Shown here: positions 43,686 to 53,020 of the stretch, piece after piece
Numbering within the stretch: position 1 is the first letter of the stretch
Layout of the letters: each line of letters opens with the position of its first letter
NCBI GenBank assembly: GCA_017429685.1
Contig: JAFROL010000008.1
Coordinates: 62,001-126,000 of the forward strand
Direction of reading: 5' to 3'
Origin: Bacteroidales bacterium
Lineage (GTDB): Bacteria; Bacteroidota; Bacteroidia; Bacteroidales; P3
Length of the DNA stretch: 64,000 nt
Notes under the pieces: generated by a model
Seen by the model: only the letters and a program-made list of their open reading frames with translations
What the model was told of the DNA's origin: nothing
Database searches by the model: none
Translations under genes and position numbers: made by a program

Positions 43686-43738
43686 TATTAGTTGTATTTA
43701 TTTATTTAACATAATTCTTCCTAAAATAATTGAATTTG

Positions 43739-43746
43739 CAAAAATA
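43739..43746 (-). promoter_or_regulatory. -7 promoter element of ridA
   Basis: TATTTTTG on the minus strand about 54 bases before the ridA start; divergent to the promoter at 43811. Confidence 0.6.
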
Positions 43747-43810
43747 GTCATTTTTTTTGAATTTGAAGCGTTTTTTTCAAAAAAAACTTTTTCGGTTGCA
43801 AATTATTTAG

Positions 43811-43818
43811 TATTTTTG
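43811..43818 (+). promoter_or_regulatory. -7 promoter element of the SGNH-anmK operon
   Basis: TATTTTTG ten bases before the ATG at 43828; TTGCAAA lies about 14 bases upstream as a possible -33 element. Confidence 0.65.
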
Positions 43819-43827
43819 CAAAACGAA

Positions 43828-44820
43828 ATGAAACGTTTTCTGCTCCATATAGCACTGTTCATTATGAGCTGTTTCCTGCTCTACCCGCCCTTGGTGACGG
43901 TAGCAGGTGTGGCTGGCATTACATCCGGCGTTAAATTCATCCCGGCCAACTACGGCCTGATGGGTATGCGCCTGGAGGAAGGCGCCGAAATGGCATTGTA
44001 CGGCGGACCCGATGTGCTCTTCCTGGGCTCCTCGCACTGCTACCGCTCGTTCGATACCCGACTGATAGACAGCACCGGAATACGCAGCCTCAACCTCGGC
44101 AGCAGCAACCAGACGCCGCGACAGACCTACGCCCTGCTGCAACGCTTTTTCGAACGCTACAACATCAGTCCGGAGCTGGTCGTCATCGAGGTCCACCCCG
44201 ACATTATGGAGAGCAGCGGCAACGAATCGGCCATCGACATTCTTTCAAACACCTACATCGACCGTCCGATGCTGCAAATGGCCTTGAGGCAACGCAGCAT
44301 ACCGGTTTTCAACACTATGTGTTGCAGCTATTTCAACCGTATTATTCGCGGCGACAAAGCCGTCGTTGCGCAGCTCACCGCCGACAGCATCGTCCACGTC
44401 ACCACCCAAAGCGGCGACACCACGGTCAACGTCGATTTCGCCTATTGCAACGGGGGTTTTGTCGAAGTGACGCCCTATTGCTACAAACCCATCCCGCTCG
44501 AACCCAAAACAATCAACGTCAGCAGCGAACAGCTGGAATGGCTCGATATGTGCCTCTGGCTGCTTGAATACCACTCCACCCCTTACCTGCTCGTCGAGGT
44601 ACCCTCCACACGCAGCCGCTACAAGTCGTACACCAACCACGCCGATTTCGAGAAACAAATACGCTCGCTTGTGGACTTGGATTCGGAATATATGAACCTC
44701 AACGAGGACCAACGGCTGATGGCGCAACTCGACGACACCACCTGCTTTTTTGACGATGACCACCTGAACCGAAAAGGTGCCACAATATTGACTAAATACA
44801 TCATACAATGCATATTATAG
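43828..44820 (+). CDS. Membrane-anchored SGNH-hydrolase-like protein
   Basis: 330 residues from the ATG at 43828. An N-terminal hydrophobic anchor (FLLHIALFIMSCFLLYPPLV) is followed by an SGNH-like domain: VLFLGSSHCYRSFDTRLID supplies the GSSH block (possible Ser nucleophile), SLNLGSSNQTPRQTYALL the second block, and CFFDDDHLNRKGA the C-terminal D-x-H-L-N (catalytic Asp-His). AlgJ/AlgX and DltD-type relatives O-acylate or bind envelope polymers. It overlaps anmK by 13 bases, which links it to peptidoglycan metabolism; substrate unknown. Confidence 0.75.
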   Translation: MKRFLLHIALFIMSCFLLYPPLVTVAGVAGITSGVKFIPANYGLMGMRLEEGAEMALYGGPDVLFLGSSHCYRSFDTRLIDSTGIRSLNLGSSNQTPRQTYALLQRFFERYNISPELVVIEVHPDIMESSGNESAIDILSNTYIDRPMLQMALRQRSIPVFNTMCCSYFNRIIRGDKAVVAQLTADSIVHVTTQSGDTTVNVDFAYCNGGFVEVTPYCYKPIPLEPKTINVSSEQLEWLDMCLWLLEYHSTPYLLVEVPSTRSRYKSYTNHADFEKQIRSLVDLDSEYMNLNEDQRLMAQLDDTTCFFDDDHLNRKGATILTKYIIQCIL

Positions 44821-45857
44821 GACTTATGTCGGGCACTTCGCTCGACGGACTTGACATCGCTTACTGCGAATTTACCGACGACCGCAATTTCCAACTCCTT
44901 GCCGCCGAAACCTACAACTATCCTGCCGCCTGGCAAGAACGGCTGGCTTCGCTCCATCTGGCTTCGGCCGAAGAGTATGCCCGCGCCGATGCCGAACTGG
45001 GACGCTATTTCGGCGAAAAAGTGCAGCATTTCAGAGACATACACCCCGGCCGCGTCGACTACATTGCCTCGCACGGACACACCGTCTTCCACCAGCCCGA
45101 AAACGGATTCACCGCCCAGATCGGCGACGGCAACGCCATCCACGCCGTCACGGGAATCCCTGTCGTCTGCGACTTTCGCCGGCTCGACGTCGCCCTCGGC
45201 GGACAAGGTGCTCCGCTGGTGCCCATCGGTGACCGACTGCTCTTCGGACAATACGACTGCTGCATCAATCTGGGCGGCATTGCCAACATCTCCTACGAAC
45301 TCGACGGCGAGCGCGTCGCCTACGACATCGCACCGTGCAATATGGCGCTCAACTACCTGGCCGGCAAGCAGGGAATGACCTACGACGCCGGCGGCGAGAC
45401 AGCTCGTCGCGGAAGCGTCATCACTTCGCTGCTGGCACGACTCGAAACGCTCGAATACTACCACGTCCCAGCCCCGAAAACACTTGGCAAAGAATGGTTT
45501 GAGAAGAGTTTCCTCCCCTACTTGGCACCCTTCGAAAGCCAACCGCTCGAGAACGTTATGCGCACCGTCACCGAACATATAGCACTGCGGCTAGCGGCAT
45601 CCATCGCCCAAAGCGGCACCGACACCCACCGCGTACTCATCACCGGAGGGGGCGCCAACAACCAGTATCTGCTTGAACTGCTGAAAGAAAAAATAGGTAG
45701 CATCGAAATTGAGAGTGCCGACCCTCGCCTGGTAGACTACAAAGAGGCCATCATCTTCGCACTGTTGGCATATCTGCGTATAAACAACCAAACCAATACT
45801 TTGGCTTCCGTAACCGGTGCTTCGCGCGACAGCAGCGGCGGCGTTATCTGCGGATAG
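44808..45857 (+). CDS. anmK: Anhydro-N-acetylmuramic acid kinase
   Basis: 349 residues: IIGLMSGTSLDGLDIAYCEF (ATP/phosphate loop), ASHGHTVFHQP, GDGNAIHAVTGIPVVCDFR and INLGGIANISYEL, then VLITGGGANNQYLLELL. It converts 1,6-anhydroMurNAc to MurNAc 6-phosphate in peptidoglycan recycling. It starts inside the SGNH-like gene (13-base overlap) and ends 6 bases before the convergent hemW stop. Confidence 0.95.
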   Translation: MHIIGLMSGTSLDGLDIAYCEFTDDRNFQLLAAETYNYPAAWQERLASLHLASAEEYARADAELGRYFGEKVQHFRDIHPGRVDYIASHGHTVFHQPENGFTAQIGDGNAIHAVTGIPVVCDFRRLDVALGGQGAPLVPIGDRLLFGQYDCCINLGGIANISYELDGERVAYDIAPCNMALNYLAGKQGMTYDAGGETARRGSVITSLLARLETLEYYHVPAPKTLGKEWFEKSFLPYLAPFESQPLENVMRTVTEHIALRLAASIAQSGTDTHRVLITGGGANNQYLLELLKEKIGSIEIESADPRLVDYKEAIIFALLAYLRINNQTNTLASVTGASRDSSGGVICG

Positions 45858-45863
45858 CGGCAC

Positions 45864-46976
45864 TCACACAAACAGCGAAGCGGCTATGCCGTCGGCCTGC
45901 AGCAACCCTTTAGGTGTAGGCCTGTAGTGGGTCGTCGTTTCAATCACAAAACCCTCGTCTACAAAACGTTGCACACCGCGCGAAAGATGTTCAACGTATT
46001 CCGTCGCAACCAGCGACTTGTCGACTCCATCGACCGTCCGCAGCGCGGTCATCACGTATTCATTATATGCATCCACTGCCGTCAGCAGTTCCTCCCCGTG
46101 GGGTATTTCTCCTTTTGAAGCACCTGCAATATAACCATCTACATCCGACATATTCCAGCGCCGCCTATTTCCGTCGAACGAATGGGCGGCAGCACCGACA
46201 CCGATATACGGCGTGCGGTTCCAGTAGCGACTGTTGTGGCGCGACCTGTAGCCTGGCTTGCAGAAGTTAGACACCTCGTATTGTTCAAAACCATTGTCCC
46301 GACACCACTCCAGAAGCGTATCATACTGGTCGGCAAGCGTTTCGTCGTCAGCAAGGGCAACACGCCCCAGCTGTATCTGGCGTTCCAGAATCGAACCCTT
46401 CTCCACAGTCAACTCATAGCACGACAGATGCTTTACCTTACTAAAATCCAGTATTTTCGACAGAACATCGAGATTCTTTTTCCAGCCGTCGGCATCCTGA
46501 CCGGGCAGTCCCATAATCAGGTCGACAGAGATATTGCCGAAACCGAAATTCGACGCATCAAGAATAGCATCCACCGCTTGGTACGAATCGTGTACCCTGT
46601 TCAGTCGGCGCAACTCGCCGTCGTTAAACGACTGTACGCCAATGCTCAGCCGATTAAAGAAACCCATTTCCTGCAATCCACGCAGATAGTCTGGCGTCAG
46701 GTTCTCGGGGTTGGCCTCAATAGTGACCTCCTCAACTTCCGAAACGTCATAGCAGCGCCGTATCGATTCCACAATCTTCTGCAGCTGTTGCAACGGCAAT
46801 AGTGTCGGCGTTCCACCGCCGAAATAAATGGTTTTCAGCGGACTGCTGCTTTTTCGCATCGCCAGTTCTCGGCACAGGGCATCGACGTATGCCTCCGTGT
46901 CGCGATGTCCGGCAACAGAGTAAAAGCCGCAATAGGTGCACTTGTGATGGCAATATGGAATATGTATATATAGCAC
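45864..46976 (-). CDS. hemW: HemW-like radical SAM protein
   Basis: 370 residues: MLYIHIPYCHHKCTYCGFYS has the radical SAM C-x3-C-x2-C (C9, C13, C16), followed by IYFGGGTPTLL, VTIEANPENLTPDYL and RLSIGVQSFND. The CTYCGFYS form without the extra N-terminal region fits HemW, the heme chaperone, rather than true HemN oxidases. Downstream of tRNA-Met on the same strand after a terminator. Confidence 0.92.
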   Translation of the reverse strand: MLYIHIPYCHHKCTYCGFYSVAGHRDTEAYVDALCRELAMRKSSSPLKTIYFGGGTPTLLPLQQLQKIVESIRRCYDVSEVEEVTIEANPENLTPDYLRGLQEMGFFNRLSIGVQSFNDGELRRLNRVHDSYQAVDAILDASNFGFGNISVDLIMGLPGQDADGWKKNLDVLSKILDFSKVKHLSCYELTVEKGSILERQIQLGRVALADDETLADQYDTLLEWCRDNGFEQYEVSNFCKPGYRSRHNSRYWNRTPYIGVGAAAHSFDGNRRRWNMSDVDGYIAGASKGEIPHGEELLTAVDAYNEYVMTALRTVDGVDKSLVATEYVEHLSRGVQRFVDEGFVIETTTHYRPTPKGLLQADGIAASLFV

Positions 46977-46996
46977 GACAATTTTTGTATTATATC

Positions 46997-47028
46997 AAAA
47001 AAGCGGTCTTGCTTGTCGCAAAACCGCT
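46997..47028 (-). terminator. Rho-independent terminator after tRNA-Met
   Basis: On the minus strand: AGCGGTTTTGC, loop GACAA, GCAAGACCGCT, then a T-run (plus-strand A-run 46997-47002). It lies 9 bases downstream of the tRNA. Confidence 0.85.
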
Positions 47029-47036
47029 CCTTCTTG

Positions 47037-47110
47037 TAGCGGGGATGAGAATTGAACTCATGACCTCCGGGTTATGAATCCGACGCTCTAACCAGCTGAG
47101 CTACCCCGCC
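47037..47110 (-). tRNA. tRNA-Met (CAT)
   Basis: A 74-base cloverleaf on the minus strand: acceptor GGCGGGG/CCCCGCT (first pair G-U), D-stem GCTC/GAGC, loop TTCATAA with anticodon CAT, T-arm ATGAG-TTCAATT-CTCAT. The 3' CCA is not encoded. The anticodon stem has one A-C mismatch beside the loop. CAT could also be the lysidine tRNA-Ile, but the overall form fits elongator Met. Confidence 0.9.
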
Positions 47111-47123
47111 GTGAAATCGAGTG

Positions 47124-47131
47124 CAAAAGTA
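47124..47131 (-). promoter_or_regulatory. -7 promoter element of tRNA-Met
   Basis: TACTTTTG on the minus strand, 14 bases before the tRNA 5' end. Confidence 0.6.
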
Positions 47132-47172
47132 CACATTTTTTGAAATGTGGCAAAATTTTTTCAAAAAAATCT

Positions 47173-47180
47173 TATCTTTG
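47173..47180 (+). promoter_or_regulatory. -7 promoter element of the meaB operon
   Basis: TATCTTTG, placing the transcript start near 47186 and making the upstream ATG-less part of the open frame untranslated. Confidence 0.65.
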
Positions 47181-47233
47181 TAGTCGGATACCAACCTATG
47201 ATATCCACACAACAAACTAATACCCACAATAAT

Positions 47234-48352
47234 ATGATGGACGAACAGGATAAAAAAACATATTCAAATTTCGATTACGACAGTGCCCTAAACGTGGTCG
47301 AAGGGGTAAAACAGCCGGAGCAAATCAGCAATTTTTACCTCGAAAATATGCGACAAAAACGTCGCGCAGAGCCCTCCGTCGACCAACTCGTCGACGGCAT
47401 TCTGCACGGCGACCGCGTTATGCTGTCGCGCGCCATCACGCTGGTCGAAAGTTCTCGCTTCGACCATCGCCGCAAATCGCAGGAAGTCATCGAACGCTGC
47501 ATCCCCTACTCTGGCAAGTCCATCCGCCTTGGCATCACCGGCGTCCCCGGCGCCGGCAAAAGCACCACCATCGAAGCCCTCGGCAAAATGCTTACCGCTC
47601 TCAACCACAAGGTCGCCGTGCTGGCCATCGACCCCAGCAGCGAACGCTCCAAAGGCAGCATCCTCGGCGACAAGACGCGTATGGAAGAGCTCTCCACCGA
47701 CCCCAACGCCTTCATTAGGCCTTCCCCTTCGGCAGGCTCGCTGGGCGGCGTGGCACGCAAGACGCGCGAAATCATCACACTATGCGAAGCCGCCGGATTC
47801 GACACCGTCATCGTCGAAACCGTCGGCGTCGGACAGTCCGAAGTGGCGGCACATTCGATGGTCGACTTCTTCCTGCTGCTGCAGCTGGCCAACACCGGCG
47901 ACGAGCTACAGGGCATCAAGCGCGGCATTATGGAAATGGCCGATATGATAGCCATCAACAAAAGCGATATCGACCTCGAAAAGTCGCAACTGGCGGCACA
48001 GCAGTTCCGCAACGCGCTGCACCTCTTCCCTATGCCCGACTCGCAATGGACCGTCCCCGTCATACTCTGCTCGGCATACAGCAAGCTCGGCCTGCAGGAA
48101 ATATGGAACAATGTGCTTGAATATGTAGCCTTTACAAAGAAAAACGGCTATTTCTACCACAAACGCCAGCAGCAAAACCTGCGCATCCTCGACGAAACGA
48201 TAGAAAACACCCTGAAGGAGCGTTTCTACAACGCACCTGGAATGGAAGAGAAAATAGAGACAATCAAAAAAGAAATACTCGAAAACAAAGTCAGCGCCTA
48301 TACCGCCGCCGAAAGGCTTGTGGATGGCGAACAAAACAGTTTAGAACAATGA
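47234..48352 (+). CDS. meaB: MeaB, GTPase chaperone of methylmalonyl-CoA mutase
   Basis: 372 residues from the ATG at 47234; ATGs at 47198 and 47237 are alternatives. The G1 loop is GITGVPGAGKSTTIEAL, then VLAIDPSSERSKGSILGDKT, VIVETVGVGQSEVAAHSMVD and AINKSD (G4). It protects B12-dependent methylmalonyl-CoA mutase, whose genes are not in this window. Its stop overlaps the next start (ATGA at 48349). Confidence 0.93.
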   Translation: MMDEQDKKTYSNFDYDSALNVVEGVKQPEQISNFYLENMRQKRRAEPSVDQLVDGILHGDRVMLSRAITLVESSRFDHRRKSQEVIERCIPYSGKSIRLGITGVPGAGKSTTIEALGKMLTALNHKVAVLAIDPSSERSKGSILGDKTRMEELSTDPNAFIRPSPSAGSLGGVARKTREIITLCEAAGFDTVIVETVGVGQSEVAAHSMVDFFLLLQLANTGDELQGIKRGIMEMADMIAINKSDIDLEKSQLAAQQFRNALHLFPMPDSQWTVPVILCSAYSKLGLQEIWNNVLEYVAFTKKNGYFYHKRQQQNLRILDETIENTLKERFYNAPGMEEKIETIKKEILENKVSAYTAAERLVDGEQNSLEQ

Positions 48353-49062
48353 AAATGAACAGAATATTTTTAGCCACTGCAGCAGCTTTCGTGCTCTGCC
48401 TCGCCGCCTGCAACAGACCCTACGACACCGTCTATTCGACCTACAAGGACGGCACCCCGAAACTGGTATTCACCGTCGTCGACGGCAAAGGCGGCACCGT
48501 CACTCGCCTGGGTGAAAAAATGTATTACGAAAACGGCAAGATGATGTACGAGAAGCATTTCAACAACGACAAGCCTTCAGGGACGTGGAAGTTCTTCTAC
48601 GACAACGGTCAAACATTTGCCCAAGGCAATTTCGACCATAACGATTCCGTAGGCAGCGGATGGAAGCTCTTCAACGACAAAGGCGAAGACTTCTTCGCCG
48701 ATTCCTACGACTCGATGGCCGTCCTCGACTTCACCGCCGACCACCGTCCTCTTTCGGTGGCCTACTATAAAGGCGATAGCGAAATGCGATTCCAGTTCAA
48801 CGACAACTACACCGTCAACACACGCGGTATGGTCAAGAACGGCAAAAAAGAAGGGCAATGGCTTTTCTTCTATGCCAACGGACAGAAAATGCTGGAAGCC
48901 AACTATTCTGGCGGTGTCGAGAATGGAGCCTACAACTCCTATCGCGAGAATGGAGTACCCTATTTCAGAGGCTTCTACATCAATGGACAACGCGCCAACA
49001 TCTGGGAAATCTACGACGAGCAAGGCAACCTGGCCGGACGACAGGACTACGACAAACATTGA
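48349..49062 (+). CDS. Lipoprotein with MORN-like (YwqK-type) repeats
   Basis: 237 residues with a lipobox (LCLAACNRP). Three to five MORN-variant repeats: KMYYENGKMMYEKHFNND, GTWKFFYDNGQTFAQGNF, GQWLFFYANGQKMLEANYSG and GAYNSYRENGVPYFRGFY. Such repeats are common in Bacteroidota lipoproteins of unknown function. Translationally coupled to meaB, a pairing I cannot explain functionally. Confidence 0.85.
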   Translation: MKMNRIFLATAAAFVLCLAACNRPYDTVYSTYKDGTPKLVFTVVDGKGGTVTRLGEKMYYENGKMMYEKHFNNDKPSGTWKFFYDNGQTFAQGNFDHNDSVGSGWKLFNDKGEDFFADSYDSMAVLDFTADHRPLSVAYYKGDSEMRFQFNDNYTVNTRGMVKNGKKEGQWLFFYANGQKMLEANYSGGVENGAYNSYRENGVPYFRGFYINGQRANIWEIYDEQGNLAGRQDYDKH

Positions 49063-49092
49063 TACAGGACCCAACAACTCACCAAATCACTT

Positions 49093-50511
49093 ATGGACGT
49101 CTACCTTAATCATCCTATATACAACATTATCAGCGAAGTGGCCGACCGTATGGGTGTCGAGACATACGCCGTGGGTGGCGTGGTTCGCGACTACTTCCTG
49201 CAGCGCCCCTGCTCCGACATCGATGTAGTATGCGTAGGCAGCGGCATCGCCCTGGCCGAAGAGGTGGCCAAGCAAATCAGCGACCACACGGAAGTACACG
49301 TTTATCGCAATTTCGGCACTGCACAAATACACCACCACGACGGCGACACGGAATGGGAAGTGGAATTTGTCGGGGCACGCCGCGAATCGTACAGCCACGA
49401 CAGCCGCAAACCTATTGTTGAAGACGGCACCCTCGAGGACGACCAGAACCGCCGCGACTTCACTATCAACGCTATGGCCGTATGCCTTAACAAAGCACGC
49501 TTCGGCGAGCTGGTGGACCCCTTCGGCGGCATCCGCGACCTCAACAACGGTATCCTGCGCACTCCGCTCGAGCCCGGCATCACCTTCTCCGACGACCCGC
49601 TGCGTATGATGCGCGCCATACGCTTCGCCTCGCAGCTGGGATTCACCATCGAAGACAGCTGTTTCCAAGCCATCTGCGACAACGCCGAACGGCTGAAAAT
49701 CATATCACAAGAGCGTATCACGGCCGAGCTCAACAAAATCATCCTTTCGCCACGCCCCTCGGTGGGCCTCAAGTTGCTGCAGAAATCTGGCCTGATGCAG
49801 ATTTTCTTCCCCGAATTTTCCCGGCTGAAAGGCGTCGAGACCATCAACGGCCGAAGCCACAAAGACAACTTCTACCACACGCTGGAAGTCGTTGACAATG
49901 TGGCCGAAAAGAGCAACGACCTCTGGCTGCGCTGGGCCGCAATGCTGCACGACATCGGCAAGCCCGCCACCAAACGCTATGACGAGAAGCTGGGCTGGAC
50001 CTTCCACGGCCACGAGGCCAAGGGGGCTCAGATGGTCAAGCGCATTTTCAAACGCCTGCGGCTGCCGCTCGACGCCAAGATGAGATACGTCGAAAAGCTT
50101 GTACTGCTGCATCTTAGGCCCATCGTCATATCCGAAGACGTCGTCACCGACTCCGCCGTGAGGCGACTGCTTTTCGAAGCCGGCGACGACATCGACGACC
50201 TGATGCTACTCTGCGAAGCCGATATAACATCGAAACAAGAAGACAAAAAAGAGCGTTTCCGCAAGAACTACAAACTTGTAAGACAAAAACTTATAGAACT
50301 CGAAGAGAAGGATCGCATACGCAACTTCCAACCGCCCGTCAGCGGACTGGACATAATGCAGACCTTCGGACTCAAACCCTGCCAGGAGATAGGCACCATC
50401 AAGGATGCCATCAAGGATGCCATCCTCGACGGGATAATTCCCAACGAGCGCGAGGCCGCCTGGCAGATGATGCTCGAAATGGGCGAGGAATTAGGACTCA
50501 AACGCGTATGA
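49093..50511 (+). CDS. cca: CCA tRNA nucleotidyltransferase with HD domain
   Basis: 472 residues: YAVGGVVRDYFLQRPCSDID gives GG-x-V-R-D and the catalytic D-x-D, then RRDFTINAMAVCLNKARFGE, DDPLRMMRAIRFASQLGF and the HD domain MLHDIGKPATKRYDEKLGW. Adds or repairs the 3' CCA of tRNAs, which fits the tRNA-Met above lacking an encoded CCA. Overlaps miaA by ATGA. Confidence 0.94.
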   Translation: MDVYLNHPIYNIISEVADRMGVETYAVGGVVRDYFLQRPCSDIDVVCVGSGIALAEEVAKQISDHTEVHVYRNFGTAQIHHHDGDTEWEVEFVGARRESYSHDSRKPIVEDGTLEDDQNRRDFTINAMAVCLNKARFGELVDPFGGIRDLNNGILRTPLEPGITFSDDPLRMMRAIRFASQLGFTIEDSCFQAICDNAERLKIISQERITAELNKIILSPRPSVGLKLLQKSGLMQIFFPEFSRLKGVETINGRSHKDNFYHTLEVVDNVAEKSNDLWLRWAAMLHDIGKPATKRYDEKLGWTFHGHEAKGAQMVKRIFKRLRLPLDAKMRYVEKLVLLHLRPIVISEDVVTDSAVRRLLFEAGDDIDDLMLLCEADITSKQEDKKERFRKNYKLVRQKLIELEEKDRIRNFQPPVSGLDIMQTFGLKPCQEIGTIKDAIKDAILDGIIPNEREAAWQMMLEMGEELGLKRV

Positions 50512-51398
50512 AACACCTCGTTGTCATCGTCGGACCCACAGCTGTCGGCAAAACGGCCGCAGCCATAGAAGCGGCCCAGAAGATGGGAACGGAAATCCTG
50601 TCGTGCGACTCGCGACAATTCTACCAGGAATTGAACATCGGCGTTGCACGACCAAGCCCTGAGGAACTGGCAGCGGCAAGGCATCATTTCATCGCCTCCA
50701 GACCAGTAACCAGTCCCTACAATGTTTATGATTACGAACAAGATGCGTTGGCTGTCTTAAACAATATATTCAAGACACGGGATGTGGCCGTTGCCGTAGG
50801 AGGATCGGGACTTTATGTCGACGCACTTTGCCGCGGCATCAACCAGATGCCCGACCCGACACCCGAGCTACGCGCCGAGCTGAGCGGGAAAATTGCCGAC
50901 GGAAAGCTGAACGAACTTCTTGCCGAACTGAAGTTGCTCGACCCCGAATACTATGCCGTCGTCGATCGCAACAACCCCATACGCGTGCAACGCGCCCTGG
51001 AGACCATACACACCTCCGGACAGAAATACAGCCTGTTGATCAGCAAGGAATTGCCCAAACGTCCCTTCAAAATAACCAAGATTGCTCTTTCCTGCGAACG
51101 CGACGAACTGAGGGAACGCATCTACAGCCGCGTCGACAGGATGATTGCTGAAGGGCTTGTCGACGAAGTGCGTAGCCTGACAGACTTCCGTCACCTAAAC
51201 ACATTGAATACTGTAGGTTACAAAGAAATCTTCGAATATCTTTATGGAGGAAAAACTCTCGACCAAGCAGTTGCCGAAATCAAGAACCATACCTGGCAGT
51301 ATGCCAAGAAACAAATGACGTGGCTGAGACGATACAACGACATACAGTGGGTCGACAGAAAAAATTTTAAAGATTTTTTGCAAGTTTTTCCCTCTTAG
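50508..51398 (+). CDS. miaA: tRNA dimethylallyltransferase
   Basis: 296 residues: IVGPTAVGKTAAAIEAAQKM (P-loop), LSCDSRQFYQELNIGVARPS, VGGSGLYVDALCRGI and IRVQRALE, then the terminal WQYAKKQMTWLRR. It transfers the isopentenyl group to A37 of tRNAs. Co-transcribed and coupled with cca, forming a tRNA maturation pair. Length is normal. Confidence 0.96.
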   Translation: MKHLVVIVGPTAVGKTAAAIEAAQKMGTEILSCDSRQFYQELNIGVARPSPEELAAARHHFIASRPVTSPYNVYDYEQDALAVLNNIFKTRDVAVAVGGSGLYVDALCRGINQMPDPTPELRAELSGKIADGKLNELLAELKLLDPEYYAVVDRNNPIRVQRALETIHTSGQKYSLLISKELPKRPFKITKIALSCERDELRERIYSRVDRMIAEGLVDEVRSLTDFRHLNTLNTVGYKEIFEYLYGGKTLDQAVAEIKNHTWQYAKKQMTWLRRYNDIQWVDRKNFKDFLQVFPS

Positions 51399-51659
51399 GG
51401 ATACTAATCCATTGTTTGTTATTTTGTCAAAAAGGGGACCTCGGTTCCTTTCGGGCCAAAAACCCAAAGAAATGCGCCGGGACTTCCGAGCAGCCACAAG
51501 ATGTGTGCGGACAAGCATTTCCTGATGTTCGCCACAAGCTGTTCCGAAGCCCCTTTTTGTTTTCGGTTCCAAACAGAAAGGAGCGGACTTTGAAATACAA
51601 AAAGGCATTCTGCCGCAAAGCAGAATGCCTCATATAAATTTCAGCCAAAAGATTGCAAA
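51399..51659. terminator. miaA-aroA gap with aroA terminator
   Basis: No convincing gene. On the minus strand the hairpin AGGCATTCTGC/GCAGAATGCCT (51601-51631) followed by TTTTTG (plus-strand A-run 51599-51603) is a good Rho-independent terminator for aroA. The rest (51399-51598) shows nothing I recognise. Confidence 0.75.
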
Positions 51660-52874
51660 TCAGAATATCAAGCGATCAAGCATCTTCCAGAAATCAGGAA
51701 ACGACTTGGCCACCACATCAGGATTGTCGACCTTAAGGTCAGGATTGATGACACGCAAAACGCCAAAAGCCATTGCTATGCGATGGTCGTCGAAAACACT
51801 GATGACGTCGACACCCGAAAGGCTTTCCTTGGTGAAAGGCTCGCCAGCGGGTATCACCATCGTATCATCGTCAACAACAACCTGACGGCCAAGTTGTTTC
51901 AGACCGGCCGAGATACTCTCCAATCGGTTGCTTTCCTTGTAGCGCAGGTTGCCGACACCGTTCAGACGGGCCGAGATGCCCAGAGCGGCACAAGTCACGG
52001 CAACAGCAGGGACGAGGTCCGGATTGTCGACGAAATCCCATTCAAAAGATGTCGCCATATTCTTCTCACGCTTCAGTTCAACCGACTGTTCTCCCTGATT
52101 GACAGTCAGTCCAAGCTTAGCATAGATGTCACGCAGAGCCTTGTCGCCCTGCAGACTTTCGCGGGCAAGACCCGGCAGGCGGACAGGTACATTAGGCAGC
52201 AGCGAGACCGCCTCGAAGAAATAGGACGCTGACGACCAGTCTTTTTCTATCGACACAACATCACACTGAGGAATAGAATGTTCGACGTGATAAGTAGGAG
52301 GATTACCCTTAAGGCACCACTGTACCTTGGCCTGTTCCATAACCTTGAGAGTCATCTCGATATAAGGCTCCGAGGCCGGTGCTCCAACCAGTTCGACCAT
52401 ACCGCCCTGCGGCATCGTGGCCGAGGCAAGAAGAAGAGCCGAGGCAAACTGGCTCGAAATACTGCAGTCAACGACTATACGCTGCGAAGTGGGGATTGCA
52501 CCCTCAATCTTGAGAGGAAGAAAACCCTCCTCGCCCGTACAAACAATCGTACACCCCGCCTTGCGGAGGGCATCAATCAGCTGTCCCATAGGACGTTTGC
52601 ACAATTGTTCCGATCCTGTAAGAGTGTGCGAGCCAGGTGTGATGGAAAGCAAGGCTAACATAAAGCGAGCGACTGTGGCAGCATCACGACAGTCAAAATT
52701 GTGTCTGCGGCTTGCTTTAAGTTGATGCAGCAAACGTCCAAGTTGCTGAGTATCATTAGATGTCGATATATTCTTTATCTTGATGCCGGTTCGCGACATA
52801 TAGTCAAGCATAAGCCAACGGTTCGAGAGGCTTTTCGATGAGGGTAGTGTGATCTGTATTGTCTCCAATTCCAT
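51660..52874 (-). CDS. aroA: 3-phosphoshikimate 1-carboxyvinyltransferase
   Basis: 404 residues: LPSSKSLSNRWLMLDYM (substrate Lys and Ser), CRDAATVARFMLALLSI, TGSEQLCKRPMGQLIDAL and NLRYKESNRLESIS, VFDDHRIAMAFGV. Slightly short but all domains present. It makes EPSP in the shikimate pathway. It has its own promoter (52955) and a terminator (51601-51631). Confidence 0.94.
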   Translation of the reverse strand: MELETIQITLPSSKSLSNRWLMLDYMSRTGIKIKNISTSNDTQQLGRLLHQLKASRRHNFDCRDAATVARFMLALLSITPGSHTLTGSEQLCKRPMGQLIDALRKAGCTIVCTGEEGFLPLKIEGAIPTSQRIVVDCSISSQFASALLLASATMPQGGMVELVGAPASEPYIEMTLKVMEQAKVQWCLKGNPPTYHVEHSIPQCDVVSIEKDWSSASYFFEAVSLLPNVPVRLPGLARESLQGDKALRDIYAKLGLTVNQGEQSVELKREKNMATSFEWDFVDNPDLVPAVAVTCAALGISARLNGVGNLRYKESNRLESISAGLKQLGRQVVVDDDTMVIPAGEPFTKESLSGVDVISVFDDHRIAMAFGVLRVINPDLKVDNPDVVAKSFPDFWKMLDRLIF

Positions 52875-52954
52875 TGTCGTAAAAAATGCTTAATATTAAT
52901 TTACTTACTAAATTTCAATTTTTTAAGAAAAAATCATAGAACGATTTGCAAATG

Positions 52955-52962
52955 CAAAATTA
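52955..52962 (-). promoter_or_regulatory. -7 promoter element of aroA
   Basis: TAATTTTG on the minus strand, about 80 bases before the start. Confidence 0.55.
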
Positions 52963-53020
52963 CAAAAAAAATGAAACATTGACAAGAAAACAAAAAAAAA
53001 GGAAAACGCCGACCGTAATC

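Noticed and set aside
51416-51637. A 73-codon frame between miaA and aroA
   Set aside because: It ends inside the aroA terminator hairpin and has no recognisable domain or start context.
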